A stretch of 64,000 nucleotides of DNA, from NCBI GenBank assembly GCA_022843265.1, contig JALHNZ010000002.1:107744-171743 (forward strand), read 5' to 3'. Below, one piece after another: positions 53,540 to 62,037 of the stretch. Source of the stretch: Gemmatimonadaceae bacterium (GTDB lineage Bacteria; Gemmatimonadota; Gemmatimonadetes; Gemmatimonadales; Gemmatimonadaceae). The position numbers were made by a program, and so were the translations under genes. Each line of letters starts with the position of its first letter. Positions within the stretch are counted from its first letter, which is position 1. Below the pieces are notes generated by a model. It was given only the letters and a program-made list of their open reading frames with translations, searched no databases and was not told where the DNA came from.

Positions 53540-56078
53540 ACGCGCGGTACAGCTCATCAGCGGCTTGCAAGACCTTGCCGCGGAGTCGTGGTGGAAGACC
53601 CGGGTTTGATTCGAGATACGCGCGCACGAGATCGGCTGCTTCGGGTGATCGATGTCCATCAAGCGTTGCATTCAGCCAGCGTAGCGGAAAAAAGATGTCT
53701 CCCGTTCGCTGAATCTCCTCCGTTAACGCCAGACTCGCGGCGACGTGCGCGAGCGCTTCTGTTGCCCGGAGTGGATGGTGCATGGCCCCCATCGCATCGA
53801 GCACCCACGATTCGCGGCGACGATTCTCCACGTTCGCAAACGTGCGAAAGAGCGAATCGCGCACGCTGAACTGCGCGCTGAATGCCGGTCGAACGAATGC
53901 GAAACGCGCGCGCCGATCGGGGTTGGTGATGCGCTCAGACTGCACGGTGAGAATGGAGTCTGCGTTTGACACATTGCGCAGCGCCAGCGCTTCGGCCAGT
54001 GCAATGTACTGCTGTTCGACCAACGGAAGCCCTCGCGGTGTCTCGTCGCGTCGCCAGATGCGCTCAAGTTTTTCAACGCCTTCTGGGGACAGCGTGACAC
54101 TCATGATCGCATTGAAGTAGGCGCCCTTTCTTCCCGGTGTAGGCGCACGGTCCAAGGCATTCCAAAGCGCGCGTTCCACGTCGGTCGCAACCGAGATACG
54201 GACAGCGTCTGAAAGAAAGCGCCAGTACGCACTGCGCAGCAGGCCGAGCACTTGTTGTGCCACCAGTTCGTCTGGCTCACGCTCTACGGCCCGCGTGGCC
54301 GCGCGCACAAAGGCGAGCGCGCTGAGCGAATCGTCGAGGACTTCTTCCCACAGTGTTTGCCAGGCGACCGCACGGTGAATGGGATTCGCGAGTGCATCGA
54401 TGCGCGCAACCAACTGCTCGCGGCTCAAGGAGTCGAGCACAAAGCGGGCGTAACCAAGCCCGTCAGCGCCGGCCAACACGAAATCGCCTGATGCATTCAG
54501 CGGAATAAACGCCGAGTCATCGCGAAGGCTCACGCGATACTCCGTCACGACGCCTTCGGTACCAACAGCCAGCACAATCGGTTGTGTCCAGCGCAGCGCG
54601 CGAATGGGCGTGTCGTCGAACTGTGTGAGCACCAAACCCGAGTCGCGGCGCGCAACGGTAATGCGTGGCCGCCCCGCTTCGTTCACCCAGACCTGGCTCC
54701 ACGTGGCCAGATCTTCCGGAGTGCGCGCATCAAGAATCGCAATTAGATCTGGCCACGTTGCATTGCCATAGCGAAAGCGATCCAGGTATTCACGTAGTCC
54801 GTCGCGCATGACGTCCTGGCCAATGAGCTCCTCCAGCTGCTGCATGACAACAGGCGCTTTCTGATAAATGATCGCGCCGTACAGCGAGCCGGCGTCGCGC
54901 AGGTTCTCCAGTGGTTGGCGAATGGCGTTTGCACCGGCCGTGCGGTCTACCGCGTACGCCGCGGGATGATGAGCCTGAAAAAAGCGCAGCCGAAGATTCA
55001 GCTCAGGAAACGACGGGCCAGCAATCTTCGCGGCCATGAAGTTCGCAAACACTTCTTTCATCCAGACATCGTTGAACCATCGCATGGTGACCAGATCGCC
55101 GAACCACATGTGCGCCGTTTCATGTGCGATCAGGCTCGCCCGACCAAGCTCCTGCGTGCGGGACGCGGTCGGGTCGAGGAACAGCGACTCCGCGCGGTAC
55201 CAGATGGCACCTGGGTGTTCCATACCGCCAAACTGAAACGCGGGCACGGCCAGAAACGCAAACTCGTCAAACGGGTACGGGATCTGTGTGTACTCTTCCA
55301 ACCATGCAATGGACGCCGCATGCAGATCAAAAATTGCGTCGCGGTTGCGTTCCAGTTTGAGCGAATCGGTCTCGCGATGATACATGGTGAGCGTGCGACC
55401 ATTGCGCACCGCGGTCTCCTCCGAAAACACCCCCGCCGCGAAGGTAAACAAATACGTGCTGATGGGCTTCGTTTCCGTAAATCGCAGCGTGACGGTTGAA
55501 TCGTTAGCGGGCGCCTCGCCGACCTTCGCGCCGTTGGAAATCCCGCGCCACGTTGCCGGTATCGTCATCGCCAGCGTAAAGCGCGCCTTCAGACTTGGCT
55601 GCTCAAACACCGGAAACGCTGTTGAGGCCCGATCGGGCACGAACAACGCGTACAGCAGATTGTCCTGTCGATTCAGTGCGGCATCGGTGCTGCGAAAGGC
55701 CACGGTCACCGTCTGCATTCCCACAGACAGCTCGCGTGATGGGATCACGATGTGATCTGGCGGCACGGCGTACGTCACGGAGTCGCCATTGAGCTGCACG
55801 CCGAGCACATGATCGGACGGTGCGCGAAAATCGAGGACCAGCGGCTGCGATACATCCGACAGGCTGAACTGCACCTGCACCGTACCGGTCACAGCCTCCG
55901 CACGATTTTTCGGCACGTTGAGCGACAGCGTGTAGCGCACATCGGAAAGGCTCGCCTCGCGGTACTCGGCAAGTGCTTGTGCCACACCGGGGTCGGGCAC
56001 GGGCACGTTGTCGCGATGGCAGGCGCCGGCGCCGAGCAGCAAGAGCCCCATGGTCAGGAGCGAGAGTTTGTGCGTCAT
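53526..56078 (-). CDS. M1 family aminopeptidase lipoprotein
   Basis: 850 residues. Lipobox LLLGAGAC with lipidated Cys20. The N-terminal beta saddle ends at about residue 215, followed by the thermolysin-like domain. The exopeptidase motif GGMEH is at 284-288 (G-A-M-E-N in the classical form). The zinc site is HETAH (His319, Glu320, His323) with Glu342 in MKEVFANF. RWFNDVWMKE is strongly conserved. A helical C-terminal ERAP1-like domain completes the protein. Start chosen at the ATG of the lipoprotein signal; TAATAT lies seven bases upstream. It probably cleaves N-terminal residues of peptides at the outer or cytoplasmic membrane. Confidence 0.92.
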   Translation of the reverse strand: MTHKLSLLTMGLLLLGAGACHRDNVPVPDPGVAQALAEYREASLSDVRYTLSLNVPKNRAEAVTGTVQVQFSLSDVSQPLVLDFRAPSDHVLGVQLNGDSVTYAVPPDHIVIPSRELSVGMQTVTVAFRSTDAALNRQDNLLYALFVPDRASTAFPVFEQPSLKARFTLAMTIPATWRGISNGAKVGEAPANDSTVTLRFTETKPISTYLFTFAAGVFSEETAVRNGRTLTMYHRETDSLKLERNRDAIFDLHAASIAWLEEYTQIPYPFDEFAFLAVPAFQFGGMEHPGAIWYRAESLFLDPTASRTQELGRASLIAHETAHMWFGDLVTMRWFNDVWMKEVFANFMAAKIAGPSFPELNLRLRFFQAHHPAAYAVDRTAGANAIRQPLENLRDAGSLYGAIIYQKAPVVMQQLEELIGQDVMRDGLREYLDRFRYGNATWPDLIAILDARTPEDLATWSQVWVNEAGRPRITVARRDSGLVLTQFDDTPIRALRWTQPIVLAVGTEGVVTEYRVSLRDDSAFIPLNASGDFVLAGADGLGYARFVLDSLSREQLVARIDALANPIHRAVAWQTLWEEVLDDSLSALAFVRAATRAVEREPDELVAQQVLGLLRSAYWRFLSDAVRISVATDVERALWNALDRAPTPGRKGAYFNAIMSVTLSPEGVEKLERIWRRDETPRGLPLVEQQYIALAEALALRNVSNADSILTVQSERITNPDRRARFAFVRPAFSAQFSVRDSLFRTFANVENRRRESWVLDAMGAMHHPLRATEALAHVAASLALTEEIQRTGDIFFPLRWLNATLDGHRSPEAADLVRAYLESNPGLPPRLRGKVLQAADELYRASTRE

Positions 56079-56085
56079 GCCACAC

Positions 56086-56091
56086 ATATTA
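56086..56091 (-). promoter_or_regulatory. Predicted -10 hexamer TAATAT of the M1 gene
   Basis: On the minus strand TAATAT is followed by seven bases and the ATG at 56078. It matches five of six bases of TATAAT with TA-T spacing and no ribosome site follows. Confidence 0.45.
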
Positions 56092-56130
56092 CGGGACGGA
56101 ACGAACACGCGCCGCAGGACACTCACTACC

Positions 56131-57177
56131 ATGCTGCTACGCCTGACTGATCGCGGCCTCTGGTGTGAGGCTGCGGACATCTACATCGACCCATGGGCGC
56201 CAGTTGACCGCGCCGTGGTGACGCACGCGCATGCAGACCACCTGCGCTGGGGGCACCGACACTATCTCGTCTCCGAGGCCGGGCTCGGTGTCTCACGGCA
56301 TCGACTTGGCGCCCAGGCCGATCGCGTGAGCGCGGTAGCATACGGCGAAACCACCACGATCAACGGCGTGCGCATCTCGCTGCACCCCGCGGGCCATATT
56401 CTCGGCTCGGCGCAGATTCGAGTGGAATACAAGGGTGAGGTGTGGGTGGTATCCGGTGACTATAAAACAGACGCCGACACCACCTGCGCACCGTGGGAGC
56501 CGGTGCGATGCCATACGTTCATCACGGAGAGCACCTTCGGGCTCCCCATTTATCGGTGGCCGGCGCAGCAACAGGTGTTCGACGAGATCAATCACTGGTG
56601 GCGCGAGAACGCAAACGCCGGGCGCGCTTCACTGCTGTACGGTTATGCGCTAGGCAAAGCGCAGCGACTGTTGTCGGGGCTGGATCCGTCCATTGGTCCG
56701 ATTCTCACGCATGGCGCGGTAGAAACCATGACGTCGATTTATCGTGACGCTGGCGTTGCCATGCCGCCAACCACCTACGCAACCGTGGACCAGCGCGATC
56801 CCGCGTGGTCACGCGCGATGGTTGTTGCGCCGCCAAGTGTTGATGGCAGCACGTGGGTACGCCGCTTTGGCAAACACGCGGCCGCGTTTGCCAGTGGCTG
56901 GATGCAGGTGCGCGGGGCGCGCCGCCGACGTGGCGTTGACCGTGGATTCACACTGTCTGATCATGTGGACTGGCCGCAGCTGTTGAGTGCCATTTCAGCC
57001 ACTGGCGCGGAGCGCGTGTGGGTCACGCACGGATTTACCGGACCCGTTGTGCGTTGGCTGCAGGAACATGGATACGAAGCAAGTGCCATCGCCACGCGAT
57101 TTGAGGGTGAGCGTGATGACGCGGCCGTGGATGAAGCAGAGAGCACCGAGTCGGAGACAGGTGGAGCTACGTCGTGA
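56131..57177 (+). CDS. Ligase-associated MBL-fold DNA exonuclease (SNM1/Pso2-like)
   Basis: 348 residues. Metallo-beta-lactamase motif THAHADH at 31-37, then HPAGHILGSAQIRV (beta-CASP-like), and SGDYKTDADTTCAPWEPV, followed by ESTFGLPIYRWP. This is the 'ligase-associated DNA exonuclease' family found with ATP-dependent ligase and Lhr helicase genes. The ATG at 56131 was chosen because the domain starts there. The stop overlaps the ligase GTG (GTGA). Likely 5' to 3' DNA-end processing in repair. Confidence 0.9.
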   Translation: MLLRLTDRGLWCEAADIYIDPWAPVDRAVVTHAHADHLRWGHRHYLVSEAGLGVSRHRLGAQADRVSAVAYGETTTINGVRISLHPAGHILGSAQIRVEYKGEVWVVSGDYKTDADTTCAPWEPVRCHTFITESTFGLPIYRWPAQQQVFDEINHWWRENANAGRASLLYGYALGKAQRLLSGLDPSIGPILTHGAVETMTSIYRDAGVAMPPTTYATVDQRDPAWSRAMVVAPPSVDGSTWVRRFGKHAAAFASGWMQVRGARRRRGVDRGFTLSDHVDWPQLLSAISATGAERVWVTHGFTGPVVRWLQEHGYEASAIATRFEGERDDAAVDEAESTESETGGATS

Positions 57178-58814
57178 TCCGTTTCGCCGCGCTCTATGAT
57201 GCGATCGATGCATCGACAGGTACACAGGCCAAGACCGATGCGCTCGCTGAGTACTTTGCCAATGCGCCTGCGGCCGATGCAGCGTGGGCCGTGGCCTTCC
57301 TGACTGGCCGCCGACCCAAGCGGTTGGTACGCGCTCCGGATCTTCGCACATGGGCCGCGGAACTGGCGAACATCCCCGACTGGTTGTTTGAAGAATCGTA
57401 CGCGCAGGTTGGCGATCTTGCGGAAACGATTGCCTTACTGATTCCAGAAAACACAGCACAGAGTGCACGTGCGACGGATATCAGTCTCGCGGAGTGGGTG
57501 GAGCAGCGATTGTTACCGCTGCGAACACTCGCGCCGGCTGAACAGCGCACGCAGTTGTTTGAGGCGTGGAACACGTTGCGCGGGACCGCGCGGTTCGTGT
57601 ACAACAAGTTGCTCACGGGTGCCTTCCGGGTTGGTGTCAGCGACGGCCTTGTTGTTCGAGCACTTGCGCGAACCAGCGGTGTTGAGGCTGACGTGATTGC
57701 GCATCGTCTCATGGGTCACTGGGAACCGTCCGCCGAATGGTTTGAGACGCTTGTAAGTAGTGCCACAAGTGACGCGGACTGGAGTCGCCCTTATCCGTTT
57801 TTCCTCGCCTATCCGCTCGAAGCGGCACCGGAAACGCTCGGTGCCCCAGGCGCGTGGCAGATTGAGTACAAGTGGGATGGCATTCGCGCGCAACTTATTG
57901 TGCGACGCGGCAAGGTCTTCTTGTGGAGTCGCGGCGAAGAGTTGCTGAACGGACGCTTCCCGGAGGTTGAGGCCGCGCTCGCGCTACTGCCCGATGGCAC
58001 CGTGCTCGACGGCGAACTGCTCGCGTGGCAAGACGCTCGCCCTATGCCCTTCACCGCGCTGCAGCGAAGGCTCAACCGCAAAACGGTGGGCAAGAAACTG
58101 CTGAGCGATGTGCCTGTGCATCTGGTAGCGTACGATTGTCTTGAGCTTGAGGGCCGCGATATTCGCACCGAGCCAATGCGCGAGCGACGAAAGGCGCTGG
58201 AACACGTGCACGAACAGTTGATAGCGCGACATGCCGAACGTAGCGCTACTCCGCTCACAGTCAGTCTCTCGCCGCTGATCAACGTGGCGAGTTGGGATGA
58301 CGTGAGCGAGCGGCGCAGCGAAGCACGCGCGCAGGAAGCTGAGGGATTGATGCTCAAGCGTGCCGATTCACCATACGGCGTGGGCCGGAAAGCCGGCGAG
58401 TGGTGGAAGTGGAAAGTGTCGCCGCTCAGCGTGGACGCTGTGCTTGTGTACGCGCAAGCCGGACACGGGCGACGATCGGGTTTATACACCGACTACACAT
58501 TCGCCGTGTGGCTCGACAACACACTTGTGCCGTTCGCCAAAGCTTACTCCGGGCTCACCGACGCCGAGATTCGCGAGGTGGATCGGTTTGTGCGCGCCAA
58601 CACGAAGGAAAAGTTCGGGCCCGTGCGCACGGTGGAGCCGCGACTCGTGTTTGAACTCGCGTTTGAAGGCATTCAGGAAAGTACGCGCCACAAGAGCGGA
58701 TTGGCGGTTCGTTTCCCTCGCATTGCACGCTGGCGTCGTGATAAAGTCGCGACCGATGCCGATTCGCTCGAGACGGTGCGGGCCATGCTGCGCGCACAGC
58801 GCAACGAGACGTGA
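57174..58814 (+). CDS. ATP-dependent DNA ligase (ligase-associated repair cluster)
   Basis: 546 residues from a GTG. N-terminal DNA-binding domain (about 1-200, LLTGAFRVGVSDGLVVRALA), then the adenylation domain with the catalytic Lys233 in EYKWDGIRAQ. DGELLAW, EAEGLMLKRADSPY (motif IV region) and WWKWKVSPLSVDAVLVYAQ (motif V) follow. The OB-fold C-terminus is complete (LVFELAFEGIQES). It is start-stop coupled with genes on both sides. Unlike LigD, there is no polymerase or phosphoesterase domain in the polypeptide. It seals nicks in a repair pathway separate from replicative LigA. Confidence 0.93.
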   Translation: MIRFAALYDAIDASTGTQAKTDALAEYFANAPAADAAWAVAFLTGRRPKRLVRAPDLRTWAAELANIPDWLFEESYAQVGDLAETIALLIPENTAQSARATDISLAEWVEQRLLPLRTLAPAEQRTQLFEAWNTLRGTARFVYNKLLTGAFRVGVSDGLVVRALARTSGVEADVIAHRLMGHWEPSAEWFETLVSSATSDADWSRPYPFFLAYPLEAAPETLGAPGAWQIEYKWDGIRAQLIVRRGKVFLWSRGEELLNGRFPEVEAALALLPDGTVLDGELLAWQDARPMPFTALQRRLNRKTVGKKLLSDVPVHLVAYDCLELEGRDIRTEPMRERRKALEHVHEQLIARHAERSATPLTVSLSPLINVASWDDVSERRSEARAQEAEGLMLKRADSPYGVGRKAGEWWKWKVSPLSVDAVLVYAQAGHGRRSGLYTDYTFAVWLDNTLVPFAKAYSGLTDAEIREVDRFVRANTKEKFGPVRTVEPRLVFELAFEGIQESTRHKSGLAVRFPRIARWRRDKVATDADSLETVRAMLRAQRNET

Positions 58815-61327
58815 AAAGGAAGCGCGTTGAAGCGTCCGGCACACCGGAAACGCTGATCAACAACTGGTTCGCCTCTCGCGGCTGGGAGCCTTTTGCGTTT
58901 CAGCGAGAGGTCTGGCAGGCCTATGCGAATGGCGAGTCTGGCCTCATTCACGCCGCGACGGGCACCGGCAAAACCTACGCCGCCTGGCTGGGGCCGGTGG
59001 CAGAAGCGCTCGGCGAGTCGTCGAACGCTTCTGCTGATCTGCGAGTCCTCTGGATCACACCGTTGCGTGCGCTCGCTGCCGATACGGAACGTGCGCTGCG
59101 CGATCCGGTGGAAGCGCTTGGGCTCCCGTGGACGATTGAATCACGCACCGGCGACACCAAAGCGTCGGTGCGTCGCAAACAACGCGATCGATTGCCCACC
59201 GCCTTGGTGACCACACCAGAATCGCTCACATTGCTGCTCTGCCGCGAAGATCACGCCTCGCTGTTCAGCAATCTTCGCTGCGTTATTGTGGACGAATGGC
59301 ATGAACTGCTGGCCTCAAAACGCGGTGCGCAAACCGAACTCGCGCTGGCACGATTGCGCGCGATTGTGCCGACCCTTCGCACCTGGGGATTGTCGGCCAC
59401 CCTTGGCAATCTGCAGGTCGCGTGCGATACGCTTGTCGGTGGGAACGTATCGGGTCAGCCAAACGCTGGCCGGCTGGTTCGCGGCCTTGTGCCCAAAGAG
59501 GTGTCTGTCGAATCGCTGGTACCGGAATCCATGGATCGTTTCCCATGGGCTGGCCATCTGAATGTGAAGCTGCTGCCGCAGGTGCTTGAGCGACTCGAAC
59601 AAGCGGAAAGTGCCATTGTCTTTACCAACACGCGATCACAATGCGAAATCTGGTTCCAGTCCATTTGTACGGCGCGGCCGGATTGGTTTGAGTTCACTGC
59701 CCTGCACCATGGTTCACTGGATGTCGCGCAGCGCCGTAGCGTTGAAGACGGATTGCGCAGCGGTCGGTACCGCATTGTGGTATCCACATCGTCACTCGAT
59801 CTGGGTGTGGACTTTTCGCCGGTTGACGTGGTGTTGCAGATCGGAAGCCCAAAGGGCGTCGCGCGACTGTTGCAGCGCGCTGGCCGTTCCGGACACTCCC
59901 CCGGACGTGTGTCGCGCATTGTCTGCGTACCAACAAACGCGCTTGAGCTGGTAGAAGTCTCCGCGGCACGAGATGCCATGCGAGCCATGTCGATTGAGTC
60001 ACGCGATCCGCTTGACCGACCGCTCGATCTGCTGGTGCAGCATCTGGTCACCTTGGCGCTTGGTGGCAGCTTCACCGTGGCCGGTGCGCTCGCCGAGCTG
60101 CGCACCACACGGGCGTACTCGCAGCTAACGGAAGACGAACTCGCGTGGGCCATTGACTTCGCCACACGCGGCGGCAACACGTTGCAGGCGTATCCGGAAT
60201 ATGCACGGCTGATCGAGCGTGACGGAAAGTACTTCGTAAAGGATTCGCAGGTGGCGCGACGACACGTGCTGAATATCGGCACGATCGTCAGTGATGCATC
60301 TATTTCCGTGCGTTTTCTCACGGGCGGGCGTATTGGCACAGTAGAAGAGAGTTTCGTCGCCCGGCTGAAGCCTGGCGATGTATTTCACTTCTCGGGTCGC
60401 GCGCTTGAGTTTGTGCGCGTTCGCGATCTGATCGCGTGGGTTCGCAAAGCCAAGTCGAGCGCTGGCGCGATTCCACGCTGGATGGGCGCGCGCATGCCGC
60501 TCTCCACGGAACTCGCGGCCGCCGTTCGCGAAACGCTGGAGAGCGCGCGTCAAGGCAATTTCAACACACCAGAACTCAAGGCGGTGCAACCACTGCTGAG
60601 GTTGCAGGCCGAGCGTTCCGCGATTCCAAGACCCGACGAACTGTTGATCGAACGCTGCGAAACACGGGATGGTCATCACTTGTTCGTGTACCCGTTTGAA
60701 GGGCGTCTCGTGCACGAGGGATTGTCGGCCCTCTTCGCCTATCGCATCGCGCAGCTGAGCCCCATCACCTTCAGCTTCGCGTGCAACGACTACGGCTTTG
60801 ATCTGCTCTCGCCGGAGCGTGCGCCGCTCGAAGAAGCGCTCGATGCAGCGCTGCTCTCCCCCGAACACCTGCTTTACGACATCACGCAGAGTCTCAACGC
60901 CGCCGATCTTGCGCGACGCCAGTTTCGGGAGATCGCACGTGTGGCCGGGCTCATTTTCAGTGGCTTCCCGGGGCAGCAGAAATCCATGAAACAGGTGCAG
61001 GCGTCGAGTGGCCTGCTGTTCGATGTCTTCACGCGCTACGATCCCGAGAACTTGTTGCTCTTTCAGGCGCAGCGTGAAGTCCTGGAACGACAGCTTGAAG
61101 CGAGTCGTATCGGACGCGTGCTCACACGCCTGCACGCCGGCACGGTGCGTCTGGTTGAAGTCGATCGTCCCACACCGCTGGCGTTCCCGCTCCTCGTTGA
61201 CCGCACGCGAGAAAAACTGACCACCGAAAAACTCGCGGATCGCGTGAAACGCATGACCGCGCAGATGGAGCAGCGTACGCCCGCTGGCCGAGAAACGGTG
61301 TGGTCACCGTCGCGCGTCGGGCGCTAA
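58811..61327 (+). CDS. Ligase-associated DEXH-box helicase (Lhr-like)
   Basis: 838 residues from a GTG. Walker A ATGTGKT at 49-55, box Ia TPLRALAADTERAL, DEWH at 161-164 (motif II), SATLGN (motif III), VFTNTRSQCEIWFQ, then STSSLDLGVDF and QRAGRSGH (motif VI). The rest is the winged-helix and Lhr-specific core domain. The protein is the Lhr-Core form of the family; the C-terminal Lhr extension of about 600 residues is missing. This is a 3' to 5' DNA helicase acting with ligase, exonuclease and phosphoesterase. The stop is followed by a -10-like sequence for pdeM. Confidence 0.92.
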   Translation: MKRKRVEASGTPETLINNWFASRGWEPFAFQREVWQAYANGESGLIHAATGTGKTYAAWLGPVAEALGESSNASADLRVLWITPLRALAADTERALRDPVEALGLPWTIESRTGDTKASVRRKQRDRLPTALVTTPESLTLLLCREDHASLFSNLRCVIVDEWHELLASKRGAQTELALARLRAIVPTLRTWGLSATLGNLQVACDTLVGGNVSGQPNAGRLVRGLVPKEVSVESLVPESMDRFPWAGHLNVKLLPQVLERLEQAESAIVFTNTRSQCEIWFQSICTARPDWFEFTALHHGSLDVAQRRSVEDGLRSGRYRIVVSTSSLDLGVDFSPVDVVLQIGSPKGVARLLQRAGRSGHSPGRVSRIVCVPTNALELVEVSAARDAMRAMSIESRDPLDRPLDLLVQHLVTLALGGSFTVAGALAELRTTRAYSQLTEDELAWAIDFATRGGNTLQAYPEYARLIERDGKYFVKDSQVARRHVLNIGTIVSDASISVRFLTGGRIGTVEESFVARLKPGDVFHFSGRALEFVRVRDLIAWVRKAKSSAGAIPRWMGARMPLSTELAAAVRETLESARQGNFNTPELKAVQPLLRLQAERSAIPRPDELLIERCETRDGHHLFVYPFEGRLVHEGLSALFAYRIAQLSPITFSFACNDYGFDLLSPERAPLEEALDAALLSPEHLLYDITQSLNAADLARRQFREIARVAGLIFSGFPGQQKSMKQVQASSGLLFDVFTRYDPENLLLFQAQREVLERQLEASRIGRVLTRLHAGTVRLVEVDRPTPLAFPLLVDRTREKLTTEKLADRVKRMTAQMEQRTPAGRETVWSPSRVGR

Positions 61328-61330
61328 ATT
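61325..61330 (+). promoter_or_regulatory. Predicted -10 hexamer TAAATT, leaderless start of pdeM
   Basis: TAAATT overlaps the helicase stop codon and is followed by five bases and the ATG at 61336. Confidence 0.35.
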
Positions 61331-61335
61331 GCGGC

Positions 61336-62007
61336 ATGCTTCAGGAATGTGAACCCGCGACCATCATGCTTGGAACACAAAGCGTTGTGCTCCACCCCGA
61401 GCGCGCACTAAGTCTTCCCGAGCTGCAGACCCTCGTGATCGCCGACCTGCACTGGGGGAAAGCCACAACATTGCGTGCGTTTGGCGCACCCGTTCCTGCC
61501 GGGGGGACATCAGACGACCTTCGGCGGCTTGATGCCGTGCTCACACGAACAGCGGCGAAGGCACTGACGGTCCTCGGCGATCTCGCTCACTCACGACTGG
61601 GGTGGGATGAACGCGCAATGCAGCCGGTGTACCGATGGCGCGATCGCTGGCCTGACCTGCGGATCACGCTGGTGCGCGGCAATCATGACGCACACGCCGG
61701 TGATCCGCCGGCGTCACTGGGTATTCACTGCGTCGACGCTCCACTCTTTCTCGGCGCACTACGGTGCGCACACGAACCCACAGAAACGGATCGCGCATCG
61801 TTCACGTTATGCGGACACCTTCACCCGCATGTGACACTTCGCGGCAAAGGCCGCGATCGTGTGCGCCTACCGTGTTTTGTGCGGAGCGCCTACGCACTGA
61901 TGTTGCCCGCGTTCTCCAGCTTGACCGGCGGCGGCGCGTGGATACCTCAGCCGGGCGAGCTCGCCTACGCCATCGTTGACGACTCGATTGTGCCCGTTAC
62001 ACCCTGA
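61336..62007 (+). CDS. pdeM: Ligase-associated metallophosphoesterase PdeM
   Basis: 223 residues. Calcineurin-like two-metal site: IADLHWGK (D-x-H), LGDLAHSR, RGNHD and CGHLHPH. The blocks match the ligase-associated phosphoesterase group exactly in order. An alternative GTG at 61300 overlaps the helicase gene and adds 12 unconserved residues, so the ATG was chosen. Likely a 3'-end cleaning or DNA end-processing enzyme of the repair cluster. Confidence 0.92.
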   Translation: MLQECEPATIMLGTQSVVLHPERALSLPELQTLVIADLHWGKATTLRAFGAPVPAGGTSDDLRRLDAVLTRTAAKALTVLGDLAHSRLGWDERAMQPVYRWRDRWPDLRITLVRGNHDAHAGDPPASLGIHCVDAPLFLGALRCAHEPTETDRASFTLCGHLHPHVTLRGKGRDRVRLPCFVRSAYALMLPAFSSLTGGGAWIPQPGELAYAIVDDSIVPVTP

Positions 62008-62037
62008 TTGTCAGCGCACACCACACTTTCCACACTT

